A stretch of DNA of 64,000 nucleotides from Cytophagaceae bacterium (GTDB lineage: Bacteria > Bacteroidota > Bacteroidia > Cytophagales > UBA9547), in the NCBI GenBank assembly GCA_027488865.1, contig JAIYAU010000018.1, forward strand, positions 66,635 to 130,634, written 5' to 3'. A program made the position numbers and the translations under genes. Of the stretch, positions 17,369 through 25,821 are shown piece by piece (within the stretch, counting starts at the first letter, position 1; each line of letters starts with the position of its first letter). The notes under the pieces were generated by a model, which searched no databases, was not told the DNA's origin, and saw only the letters and a program-made list of their open reading frames with translations.

Positions 17369-18526
17369 TTGGACAAGTTCAGATTTTTGGAATTGGTAAA
17401 AAACTCGGAGTCGTGTAGTGCTGAAGATGAAACCTCCTTAGTTCACATTGCTGAGACTTTTCCTTATTGCCAGTCTGCATATGTTATTTTGGCCAAATCG
17501 TCTCATGATAAAGGTGGTATGCATGCTGATACCCACCTACATGCGGCGGCAATAAGAATTCCTCAAAGGGAGCATTTACGTAAGCTGTTGCAAGCTGAAA
17601 ATACGCTTAGAAATCTCGCCTATATTAGTGCTGAAAAAAAAAACACTGAAAAGTACCAAAAATCTAATTTAAACACTTCGGTAATGGATTCTATTGATAA
17701 AAAAAACAACTCATTACTTGAAGAACTAGAGGCAAATCTTAGAAATTTGCAACTGCTCAAAAAAAATGCAAATTTTTTCGATAATTTTAAAATAGAGAAG
17801 GAGGTTTTTGCGGATGAAGTTACCCCAAACTTAAAATTGGTTATGGAGGAGGTAAAAACAGATATTGAATTACAAATAGAACAACCAACTACTTTAGTTC
17901 TATCTGATAATAATCCTAATACCCAACCAGAAGTTATTATTGAGTCACTAGAAAATTTTAGCCTAGAAATAATTAATTCAGAGACCAATGAAATACCCAT
18001 TTTAGAAGAAAAAATTGTGGTCATTGATCAAATTGAACTTGAAAATAAACCACAAGAATTAATAAATGAGCATGTTATAGAAGGGGGTAATGCAGAAATA
18101 GATTTGTTTTTATTTCAAAATAAATCTAATTTGGTAGTAGATGACTTTAACAATTTAAGGGTTGAAGATACTGAAATTTCAAATTCACCTACCGATGAAA
18201 ATCCGATTGATCTTTTACTTTCTTATATAGATTATTTGGATAAAAAACGAAATGGAGAGGAGTTTGACTATATAGATAAATTTATTCAAAATGAGCCAAT
18301 TTTGGCTAAATTTAACCCAAACGAACTTCCTGAAACTCCATTACTAGATTTAGCAAGCAACAGTTCAGCCATTTCAGACGATATTGCATCTGAAAATTTG
18401 GCTGTTATTTTTTTAAAACAGCGCAAAAAGGAGAAAGCTTTAGAAATTTATAAAATATTAAGTTTGAAAAATCCAGAAAAAAGTGCTTATTTCGCATCCA
18501 AAATTTCGGAAATAGAAAACTCATAA
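17369..18526 (+). CDS. acidic hypothetical protein with C-terminal TPR-like helices
   Basis: 385 residues from TTG at 17369; no ATG lies before codon 51, and the frame starts plausibly MDKFRFLEL. The N-terminal 75 residues (FPYCQSAYVILAKS, HLHAAAIRIPQREHLRKLL) look folded. The middle (about 80-280) is long, acidic and rich in Asn, Glu and Leu, probably flexible. The last 50 residues form a TPR-like helical pair (SENLAVIFLKQRKKEKALEI, then ILSLKNPEKSAYFASKI). No signal peptide, so probably cytoplasmic. Its stop lies 2 nt before secG, which implies coupled expression. Function unknown; a role near the Sec translocon is only suggested by position. Confidence 0.8.
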   Translation: MDKFRFLELVKNSESCSAEDETSLVHIAETFPYCQSAYVILAKSSHDKGGMHADTHLHAAAIRIPQREHLRKLLQAENTLRNLAYISAEKKNTEKYQKSNLNTSVMDSIDKKNNSLLEELEANLRNLQLLKKNANFFDNFKIEKEVFADEVTPNLKLVMEEVKTDIELQIEQPTTLVLSDNNPNTQPEVIIESLENFSLEIINSETNEIPILEEKIVVIDQIELENKPQELINEHVIEGGNAEIDLFLFQNKSNLVVDDFNNLRVEDTEISNSPTDENPIDLLLSYIDYLDKKRNGEEFDYIDKFIQNEPILAKFNPNELPETPLLDLASNSSAISDDIASENLAVIFLKQRKKEKALEIYKILSLKNPEKSAYFASKISEIENS

Positions 18527-18528
18527 AA

Positions 18529-18876
18529 ATGTATTTAGCAGCAATTATTGTAATTTTAATTATATCAGCACTTTTAGTGCTTACTATCTTAATGCAGAAC
18601 TCTAAAGGTGGTGGTGTAAATCAAGCTATGGGAGGTGCATCCACTCAACTAATGGGAGTACAGAAAACTGGTGATATTTTAGAAAAATTAACTTGGGGCT
18701 TTGCCATTTCAATTTTAGCCCTTTGTTTATCCACTTCATTTTTGATTGATAAAGGCGATGGTCAAAATACTTTAGAAACTGAAACTATACGTCGTGCTAA
18801 CGAGGAGACCGTGCAAACACCACAACAGGCGCCAGCACAACAAACTCCTGCTCAGCCGGAAACCCCAGCAAAATAG
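18529..18876 (+). CDS. secG: protein translocase subunit SecG
   Basis: 115 residues with two transmembrane helices (AAIIVILIISALLVLTILMQ and LTWGFAISILALCLSTSFLI) joined by the conserved SecG loop MQNSKGGGVNQAMGG. It is the small subunit of the SecYEG channel in the inner membrane. The tail (about 85-115) is rich in Pro, Gln, Ala and Thr, a common cytoplasmic extension in this phylum. Last gene of the cluster, 2 nt after the TPR-like gene, followed by a strong terminator. Confidence 0.95.
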   Translation: MYLAAIIVILIISALLVLTILMQNSKGGGVNQAMGGASTQLMGVQKTGDILEKLTWGFAISILALCLSTSFLIDKGDGQNTLETETIRRANEETVQTPQQAPAQQTPAQPETPAK

Positions 18877-18899
18877 TTGGTAATGAACCACATAATGAA

Positions 18900-18933
18900 A
18901 GGCATTTGAGACAAAACTCAAATGCTTTTTTAT
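18900..18933 (+). terminator. rho-independent terminator after secG
   Basis: An 11-bp stem (18900-18910 AGGCATTTGAG with 18917-18927) and a 6-nt loop, running into six Ts. It ends the porV-to-secG plus-strand block and separates it from the MFS gene. Confidence 0.85.
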
Positions 18934-18949
18934 TTAATCACATTTTCAA

Positions 18950-20227
18950 TTGTTAGAACAAGCCAAATCTTCCAAACATGATCCTTATGTTGCCATTAAA
19001 ATGGTACAGTTTAGGAAATTTGTATTAGGAAAACTATTTTTTACAGTAGCACTTCAAATACAGGCAGTTATAGTATCATGGCAAATATTTGAACTTACCA
19101 AGAATCCACTTTCACTTGGTTTAATTGGCCTAGCAGAAGCTGTTCCTTTTATCTCAATTGCCTTATTTGCAGGGCATGTGGTAGATAATGGGGATAGAAA
19201 AAAAATTTTATTAAATGCTTTATGGGTATTACTTATCTGCTCTTTTTTTTTGTTGGCTTTAGCCATTAACCTAGGTTTGCTAAGCTTACAATTAATAACA
19301 GGCTGTTTATATTTTGTCATATTTGTGAGTGGGGTGGCTCGCGGATTTTTAGGACCAGCTCAGTTTGCAATTATGTCTCAAACAGTGGAAGATAAGAGCC
19401 ATTTTGGTAATGCAGTTTCTTGGAACAGCACCATTTGGCAAACAAGTCAAGTTATTGGCCCTGCTTTAGGCGGATTGATATTTGCTTTTTTTGGCAAACA
19501 TGTTGGCCAACATGGTTATATAGCTGCTTATTCGTTTGATGTGATTTTTATGGCAACATCCATAATTCTTTTTAGTGGTATCAAACTCATTCCAATTGTT
19601 AAAACACAAATTAATAAACTAAGCATTTTTGAAAGTCTTAGGGAAGGTTTACAGTTTGTTTTGAAAAAACAGGAGATTTTAGCAGCATTAAGTTTAGATA
19701 TGTTTGCGGTGTTGTTTGGAGGTGCCATTGCTTTATTGCCAATATACTGTAAAGATATTTTACATGTGGGAGCAGAAGGCCTAGGGATGCTGCGTGCAGC
19801 ACCTGCAATAGGTTCTATTATAATCATGTTATTAATTGCTTATAAACCTATCAAAAAAGGTGCGGGTAAAATTATGTTGTATTGTGTGGCAGGTTTTGGA
19901 TTAAGTATTCTGTTTTTTGGTATTTCTCAATTATTTTGGGTGTCGTTTTTGTTTCTTGCTATTAGCGGTATGTTTGATGCAGTAAGTGTGGTAATTAGGC
20001 AAACACTTATTCAAACTCTTACTCCAGAGGATATGAAAGGCCGTGTGTCCTCTGTTAATAGTGTTTTTGTTGGTTCTTCTAATGAGATTGGATCATTTGA
20101 ATCAGGTTTGGCAGCATCCATTCTTGGTACTGTAAACTCTGTAATATTTGGAAGTTGCATGACATTTGTGGTGGTGCTGGTGACTTCAATCAAAGCAAAT
20201 AAACTCAAACAACTGGACTTGCCATAA
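18950..20227 (+). CDS. MFS transporter (EntS-like exporter)
   Basis: 425 residues with 12 predicted helices. The first block (QIFELTKNPLSLGLIGLAEA, then FAGHVVDNGDRKKILL) carries the MFS loop 2-3 motif. The central region includes GFLGPAQFAIMSQ, NSTIWQTSQVIGPALGGLIF and LGMLRAAPAIGS, as in the EntS/MdfA-like group used for efflux. The start is TTG 18950; the N-terminal DPYVAIKMVQFRKF is conserved in relatives, which favours this start over the internal ATG at 19001. Substrate unknown. Transcribed alone after the secG terminator. Confidence 0.87.
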   Translation: MLEQAKSSKHDPYVAIKMVQFRKFVLGKLFFTVALQIQAVIVSWQIFELTKNPLSLGLIGLAEAVPFISIALFAGHVVDNGDRKKILLNALWVLLICSFFLLALAINLGLLSLQLITGCLYFVIFVSGVARGFLGPAQFAIMSQTVEDKSHFGNAVSWNSTIWQTSQVIGPALGGLIFAFFGKHVGQHGYIAAYSFDVIFMATSIILFSGIKLIPIVKTQINKLSIFESLREGLQFVLKKQEILAALSLDMFAVLFGGAIALLPIYCKDILHVGAEGLGMLRAAPAIGSIIIMLLIAYKPIKKGAGKIMLYCVAGFGLSILFFGISQLFWVSFLFLAISGMFDAVSVVIRQTLIQTLTPEDMKGRVSSVNSVFVGSSNEIGSFESGLAASILGTVNSVIFGSCMTFVVVLVTSIKANKLKQLDLP

Positions 20228-20519
20228 GGCTGGAACTAAACTGAGTATAAAAAGCCTTTGAATTATGATTATCCAGTCTTAAACTTCATCCAACTAACTA
20301 AAAATAAGGATTCATAGTTAAATTTTTGAAGAAATTGTCCTTGTCTAATGATTTATATCAAATCTAATAAATTGATTTTACTTGACATTGCTAAATATTT
20401 TTAAGGTAATTTCGAAAATTACCATTAATTATTTCCTCAAATCAAGATTTTTGCTTAACATTCCTACTTAAATCCTATTCCAATTTTTAACACAATAAAT
20501 CCTAAATTTTGAAGTAATC
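20228..20519. other. 292-bp intergenic region before the glucosidase
   Basis: No gene recognised. It contains an inverted repeat with perfect 8-bp arms GGTAATTT/AAATTACC at 20405-20423 (3-nt loop), about 95 nt upstream of the glucosidase start, which may be an operator. No convincing terminator for the MFS gene was found. Confidence 0.4.
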
Positions 20520-23147
20520 ATGGCAGGAGCAGAAAAAAAACGAATTCTTGAAACCAAAGATAACAATGGTTGGAAACATTGGGGGCCTTATCTTACTGAG
20601 CGCCAATGGGGTACTGTAAGAGAAGATTATAGTCCTGATGGATCTGCTTGGGAATTTTGTACGCATGATATGGCACGAAGCAAAGCCTACCGTTGGGGTG
20701 AAGAAGGCTTGATGGGCATTAGTGATAGCAAACAGATCTTATGTTTTTCCGTAGCATTATGGAATCAAAAAGACCCAATTATAAAGGAAAGAGTATATGG
20801 TCTAACAGGTAATGAGGGTAACCATGGCGAAGATCCAAAAGATTATTATTACTATGTAGATAGCACTCCTACACATAGTTACATGAAGGCTTTGTACAAG
20901 TATCCTCAAAATGAGTTTCCTTATTCTTTATTGATAAATGAAAATAGAAAACGTAACCGAGACCAACCAGAATATGAACTTATAGATACAGGAGTGTTAA
21001 ATGATAATAAATACTTTGATGTTTTTACCGAATATGCTAAAGGAGATGCCGAAGATATTTTAATAAAAATTACAATTGCCAATCGTGGAGCTGAGGAGGC
21101 TACTCTTAATGTATTACCAACTATTTGGTTTAGAAATTCATGGTCTTGGGGTTATGATGAAACAAAGCCAAGTTTGGAAGCAGAAGGTAAAAACCAAATA
21201 AATATCAAACACCAAAAGCTTGGTATTTATCACATGTATTGTGATGGAAATCCGGAGCTTTTATTTTGTGATAACGATACTAATTACAAGAAACTTTATA
21301 ACGCTCCTAATTCATCTGCTTATTGTAAAGATGGCATAAATAATTATTTGGTAAATGGTGATAAAGATGCAGTTAACCCTGCTAAAAAAGGTACAAAAGC
21401 TGCTGTTAATTATCTGGTTACTGTAAAAGGAGGCAAGTCAGTAGAGCTGGTCTTAAGGTTGACGAATCATGAAATGGAGAGTCCTTTTGCAGAATTTAAA
21501 AAGATCTTCACAAAAAGAATTAAAGAAGCTGATGAGTTTTATGAGGAGTTGCAGGTAAATCTTCCCAATGATGATCAAAAACTGGTACAACGTCAAGCCT
21601 ACGCTGGAATGTTGTGGACCAAACAGTTTTTTAACTTTAATGTAAACCAATGGCTTAAGGGAGATCCTGGACAGGTGGCTCCTCCTGCAAATAGAAAATT
21701 TGGAAGAAATAGTCATTGGGAGCATTTAAATGCTGAAAATATTTTATCCATGCCGGACAAATGGGAATATCCATGGTTTGCTGCTTGGGATACTGCTTTT
21801 CATACCATTCCATTATGTAGACTTGATCCTTGGTTTGCAAAAAGGCAACTAGAAATATTACTTCGCGAATACTACATGCACCCTAATGGTCAAATTCCTG
21901 CATATGAGTGGAATTTTGGTGATGTTAATCCACCAGTGCATGGTTGGGCAACTTGGAGAGTCTATGAAATTGACAAGGAGGCGAACGGAGGAGTAGGGGA
22001 TACTGATTTTCTGGAAAAAATATTCCATAAATTACTACTAAACTTTACGTGGTGGGTAAATCAAAAGGACTCTGGTGGAAATAACATTTTTGAAGGTGGA
22101 TTTTTAGGTTTGGATAACATTGGTGTATTTGATAGAAGTAGGCCTTTGCCTACGGGAGGCACTATTGAGCAAGCAGATGGCACCAGCTGGATGGCCATGT
22201 ATGCATTAAACATGCTTAGGATAGCCGTTGAGTTATCACTTACCAAACCAGTTTACCAAGACATGGCTTCTAAATTTTTCGAACACTTTTTACAAATAGC
22301 GGGTGCATTAAATGCGCTGGGTGGTGAGGGAGTAAATCTTTGGGACGATCAAGACGACTTCTTCTACGATATGCTTCATTTGCCAAACGGCCCTAGTATT
22401 CCTTTGAGGGTGAGGTCGATGGTAGGCTTAATACCGTTGTATGCCGTAGAAACCCTTGACCCTGAAACACTTGATAAGCTTCCTATTTTCAAAAGAAGGG
22501 TGGAATTTGTACTTAAAAGCAGACCAGATTTAGCTAGTTTAGTTTCAAGATGGCATGAGCCAGGCAAAGGCGAAACGAGACTTTTATCTTTAGTAAGAGG
22601 TTATCGAATGTCCAAAATCCTTAAAAGAATGCTAGATGAAAGTGAGTTTTTGTCAGAGTACGGTATAAGAGCTTTATCACGTTTTCACCTCGAACATCCA
22701 TACGAGTTTAACGTGCACGGCGAGTTATTTAGTGTAAAATATACACCAGCGGAGTCAAATACCTCGTTATTTGGAGGAAACTCCAACTGGAGAGGCCCAA
22801 TATGGATGCCTGTGAACTACTTGATAATAGAATCGTTAATCAAGTTTTATCATTATTATGGTGATGAATTTAAAGTAGAATATCCAACAGGCTCTGGGCA
22901 ATTAAAAAATATTAAGGAAATAGCAATGCTGCTTAGCCAGCGATTAATGAAAATATTCTTGAAAAATGAAAATGGTGAAAGACCGGTTAATGGCAGTTAT
23001 GAGAAATTTCAAAAGGACCCTTATTTTAAAGATTTGGTACTATTTTATGAATATTTCCATGGTGATAACGGATCGGGCATTGGTGCACCACATCAAACTG
23101 GTTGGACAGGCGTAATAGCCGATCTCATTCATGATTTTCATGATTAA
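20520..23147 (+). CDS. GH63-type glucosidase (MGH1-like domain)
   Basis: 875 residues, no signal peptide, so probably cytoplasmic. The protein matches the bacterial GH63/MGH1-like glucosidase group: start WKHWGPYLTERQWGTVREDY, then WEFCTHDMARSKAYRWGEEG, the (alpha/alpha)6-barrel segments WEYPWFAAWDTAFHTIPL and QIPAYEWNFGDVNPPVHGWA, and the late motif NWRGPIWMPVNYLIIESL. GH63 enzymes invert alpha-glucosidic linkages; bacterial members act on small glucosides such as glucosylglycerate or trehalose-like sugars, but this substrate is not known. It is a lone gene with its own terminator. Confidence 0.88.
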   Translation: MAGAEKKRILETKDNNGWKHWGPYLTERQWGTVREDYSPDGSAWEFCTHDMARSKAYRWGEEGLMGISDSKQILCFSVALWNQKDPIIKERVYGLTGNEGNHGEDPKDYYYYVDSTPTHSYMKALYKYPQNEFPYSLLINENRKRNRDQPEYELIDTGVLNDNKYFDVFTEYAKGDAEDILIKITIANRGAEEATLNVLPTIWFRNSWSWGYDETKPSLEAEGKNQINIKHQKLGIYHMYCDGNPELLFCDNDTNYKKLYNAPNSSAYCKDGINNYLVNGDKDAVNPAKKGTKAAVNYLVTVKGGKSVELVLRLTNHEMESPFAEFKKIFTKRIKEADEFYEELQVNLPNDDQKLVQRQAYAGMLWTKQFFNFNVNQWLKGDPGQVAPPANRKFGRNSHWEHLNAENILSMPDKWEYPWFAAWDTAFHTIPLCRLDPWFAKRQLEILLREYYMHPNGQIPAYEWNFGDVNPPVHGWATWRVYEIDKEANGGVGDTDFLEKIFHKLLLNFTWWVNQKDSGGNNIFEGGFLGLDNIGVFDRSRPLPTGGTIEQADGTSWMAMYALNMLRIAVELSLTKPVYQDMASKFFEHFLQIAGALNALGGEGVNLWDDQDDFFYDMLHLPNGPSIPLRVRSMVGLIPLYAVETLDPETLDKLPIFKRRVEFVLKSRPDLASLVSRWHEPGKGETRLLSLVRGYRMSKILKRMLDESEFLSEYGIRALSRFHLEHPYEFNVHGELFSVKYTPAESNTSLFGGNSNWRGPIWMPVNYLIIESLIKFYHYYGDEFKVEYPTGSGQLKNIKEIAMLLSQRLMKIFLKNENGERPVNGSYEKFQKDPYFKDLVLFYEYFHGDNGSGIGAPHQTGWTGVIADLIHDFHD

Positions 23148-23157
23148 ATTTTATATT

Positions 23158-23196
23158 AAAGAGGTTGCCAAGTTTTAGCAGCCTCTTTATTTTTTA
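23158..23196 (+). terminator. rho-independent terminator after the glucosidase
   Basis: An 11-bp stem AAAGAGGTTGC (23158-23168) pairing with 23178-23188 (one G-T pair), followed by a T-rich tract. It sits 10 nt past the stop codon. Confidence 0.8.
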
Positions 23197-23318
23197 TTTG
23201 GTACGTTATTAGTACCACGTATTTGAATTGTTAGTAAAAATTCTTGTCTAAGTAGTTTTTAGTTAGAAAACTTAGACCATTCAAAAGACATCCAAACTTT
23301 AATAATCCTTAACCAAAA

Positions 23319-24518
23319 CTAATCGGTAGAGTTCGCACTTTTACTTGCCACCAAGGCTTGTTCCACATCAGCTATGAGATCGTCAATGTGTTCAAGTCCT
23401 GTAGAAATTCTGATCAAACCAGGTAATATTCCAACTTGTTTACGATCATCATCAGTTAGTTTGGAGTGCGTCGTCGATGCAGGATGGGTTACAATGGTGC
23501 GAGTATCACCAAGATTAGCTGAATGCGACATTAACTTCACTGAGTTTAAAAATGTTCTTCCTCTGTCGATGCCTCCTTTTACAACAAAAGTTACCAACGC
23601 GCCACCTTGTTTCATTTGTTTTTTTGCCACAGCATACTGCGGGTGAGAAGGAAGAAATGGGTACTTAACAAGTTCTATATCAGGGTGTTTTTCAAGATAT
23701 TTTGCTAGTGTGAATGCATTCTCACAATGTCGATCCATTCTTACTGCTAAGGTTTCTAAACTTTTGGATAACATCCATGCACTCATTGGAGAAAGTGAAG
23801 GTCCTGTATGTCGAGCAAAAAATCGAACCTCTTTTATAATTTCTTTACTAGCCAAAATGGCACCGGCTATTACCCTTCCTTGGCCATCGATAAATTTAGT
23901 GGCAGAATGAGTTACAATATGTGCGCCCCATTTAAGAGGCTGTTGTAAATAAGGCGAAGCAAAACAATTATCTACATTTAGTAACACTTTATGTTTATTA
24001 GCTAACTTGCCAAGCCATTCTAAATCAATTATATCTAAAGCTGGATTGGATGGAGTTTCAATAAAAATCATTTTTGTGTTTGGCTGAATCAATCCTTCCC
24101 AAGTATCGGGTTTGTCTATATCAGCATAACTGTAAGTAATACCCCAACGAGGTAAAAGTTGACTTATGATTTGATGAGTAGAGCCAAATACTGACCTAGA
24201 GGCGAGAATATGATCCCCAGCCTTTAAGAAAGAGGCCATGCTCGTAAACATTGCCGACATGCCAGAAGCGGTAGCAATGCCATCTTCAGCACCTTCAAGG
24301 GCACATAGTTTTGCAATAAACTCATTGTTATTAGGATTTGAAAAGCGTGTGTAAATATTGCCACCAATTTCATCTGCAAATAAAGCCCTGGCTTGTTCAG
24401 CATCTTCAAAAGTGAAACTTGAAGTAAGGTAAATAGGAGTCGTGTGCTCTCTATTCTTAGTTTTTTCTTCTCGCAGTCTTATTGCAATCGTTTCAAAATT
24501 TGTTGAATCTGTAGACAT
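23319..24518 (-). CDS. metZ: O-succinylhomoserine sulfhydrylase-type trans-sulfuration enzyme
   Basis: A 399-residue PLP enzyme of the Cys/Met metabolism family. Recognisable parts are TTPIYLTSSFTFEDAEQA, ARYTRFSNP-like IYTRFSNPNNNEF, the glycine-rich cofactor loop TASGMSAMFTSMAS, VDNCFASPYLQQPL and the PLP lysine in THSATKFIDGQGR. The C-terminal HPASTTHSKLTDDDR and RISTGLEHIDDLIAD are typical. Such enzymes make homocysteine directly from an activated homoserine and sulfide. MetZ is the best fit; O-acetylhomoserine sulfhydrylase and cystathionine gamma-synthase are close alternatives. The promoter sits inside a large inverted repeat, so the gene is probably tightly regulated. Confidence 0.85.
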   Translation of the reverse strand: MSTDSTNFETIAIRLREEKTKNREHTTPIYLTSSFTFEDAEQARALFADEIGGNIYTRFSNPNNNEFIAKLCALEGAEDGIATASGMSAMFTSMASFLKAGDHILASRSVFGSTHQIISQLLPRWGITYSYADIDKPDTWEGLIQPNTKMIFIETPSNPALDIIDLEWLGKLANKHKVLLNVDNCFASPYLQQPLKWGAHIVTHSATKFIDGQGRVIAGAILASKEIIKEVRFFARHTGPSLSPMSAWMLSKSLETLAVRMDRHCENAFTLAKYLEKHPDIELVKYPFLPSHPQYAVAKKQMKQGGALVTFVVKGGIDRGRTFLNSVKLMSHSANLGDTRTIVTHPASTTHSKLTDDDRKQVGILPGLIRISTGLEHIDDLIADVEQALVASKSANSTD

Positions 24519-24524
24519 GTGTAA

Positions 24525-24573
24525 AATATTATTCTGAATATTGATACAAATATACGATATTCAGAATAATATT
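24525..24573 (-). promoter_or_regulatory. promoter flanked by a perfect 17-bp inverted repeat (putative operator) for metZ
   Basis: Perfect 17-bp arms at 24525-24541 and 24557-24573, separated by 15 bp. Each arm contains the near-palindrome TATTCTGAATA (or its complement). The 15-bp spacer holds TATATTTG (24547-24554 on the minus strand), a perfect TAnnTTTG promoter box directed at the sulfhydrylase gene. A further half-site ATTCTG lies at 24571-24576. The promoter is thus bracketed by two identical sites. The regulator is unknown. Confidence 0.7.
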
Positions 24574-24595
24574 CTGTTTTATTATATTATTTATT

Positions 24596-25765
24596 TTACC
24601 AAGTTGGAAATTTCTCATTTATACTGCTAGTGTTAGTAATGTTAACACTAGTAAAACTGTTTACATTATTCACGTATAAATCATAATAATTGTTATTATT
24701 ATTGTAATTTGAGTATACAAACTTATTTCCAATAGGATTAAATGCTGCTCCTGCAAAAGTACTATTAAGATTGATGATTTGTTTTGTGTTATTATTTATA
24801 TCATAAAGTACTAATTCATAGAAGTAATAATAACTGTAATTAGTGTAGTATGTTTTATGGAATAATATATGAGAACCTGTTGCATTTATTTCCACGTAGT
24901 CATAATCTCCATAAGGGTTAGTCGTGTTATAATTAACTCTTAAACTATCAATTACTTTTGATATACCTTTACTACTTCGATAATATACTTTGCTATGCGT
25001 CGAATTTTTTGCTACGAAAACAGCCTCATTCTTGGCATTATTTATAAAATGAATTTTATTCAATATTTCTCCTGATTTTAGGGAAACATTATAACTAAAG
25101 TTGGTTGAATCAGAAAATCTGAAATACCTAAAATTTGTCCCTTGATTTAGAATAACCGATTGGCCATCAGCAGAAAAGTTGGAAACATCATAGTAATATT
25201 GCGAAGTATATAAATATTTTGCTTTCGAGGAACCAAAATAGGATAAATAAGGATAATAATAATCATTATAAATAAAGCAGTTACCATTATTATTAATTTT
25301 AAAATTTTCTAGGTATGCGTCATCTTCACTATCACGATGAACCACTCCAGATTCATTAATAATACCTAATTTACTACCTCGTGATTGATACAAAATTTGA
25401 TTTTTATAATTGGTAGTATTGTTAAACAAACTGATTGTAATAGTATCTTGAACGACACCATAAGCTACCAACCACAATTCAAATGAGTAGGATTTATCCA
25501 CAAAATTTTGAATTATTAACTGTTTACTTCCTAAATACAGAGTCTTAATTTTGGATGTATCACCTTTATTAATAATAATAGTGTTATCATCTTTATTGTT
25601 AAATTCAAGATTAATGGTGTCGATTTTACTATAAGTGGAGTTAATGCTAATTAAATTTCCACCTTTAAATTGCATCACACGAAGACCAGGTTCTATCTTT
25701 TTACAAGAGACTATTACAAGTGATAAACAGCCAACTAAAAATAAATTTTGAAGAATTGCTTTCAT
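24596..25765 (-). CDS. Tyr/Asn-rich lipoprotein with beta-propeller-like repeats
   Basis: A 389-residue lipoprotein: signal peptide with lipobox LVIVSCKK (Cys 21), then a beta-rich protein with weak repeats of the form seen in TolB/PD40-like propellers (ISKVIDSL, GSHILFHKTYY, VLYDINNNTKQI, GNKFVYSNYNNN). It is strikingly rich in Tyr and Asn, with short runs of each. It is likely anchored to the outer membrane. No family is recognised with confidence. It is transcribed divergently from the M48 peptidase and ends 77 nt before the sulfhydrylase start, within reach of that promoter region. Confidence 0.8.
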   Translation of the reverse strand: MKAILQNLFLVGCLSLVIVSCKKIEPGLRVMQFKGGNLISINSTYSKIDTINLEFNNKDDNTIIINKGDTSKIKTLYLGSKQLIIQNFVDKSYSFELWLVAYGVVQDTITISLFNNTTNYKNQILYQSRGSKLGIINESGVVHRDSEDDAYLENFKINNNGNCFIYNDYYYPYLSYFGSSKAKYLYTSQYYYDVSNFSADGQSVILNQGTNFRYFRFSDSTNFSYNVSLKSGEILNKIHFINNAKNEAVFVAKNSTHSKVYYRSSKGISKVIDSLRVNYNTTNPYGDYDYVEINATGSHILFHKTYYTNYSYYYFYELVLYDINNNTKQIINLNSTFAGAAFNPIGNKFVYSNYNNNNNYYDLYVNNVNSFTSVNITNTSSINEKFPTW

Positions 25766-25781
25766 TTTAAGGTTGTATTAA

Positions 25782-25789
25782 TATTTTTG
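25782..25789 (+). promoter_or_regulatory. -7 promoter box for the M48 peptidase gene
   Basis: TATTTTTG matches TAnnTTTG and lies 32 nt before the ATG at 25822, in the 56-nt gap between divergent genes. Confidence 0.45.
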
Positions 25790-25821
25790 CAAAAATCATT
25801 ATTATAAAATTAAATTGCATT

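Noticed and set aside
24519-24595. SAM riboswitch before the sulfhydrylase gene
   Set aside because: Only 77 nt separate the genes and the DNA is symmetrical around a promoter box, which fits a protein operator instead; SAM-II and SAM-I signatures were not seen.
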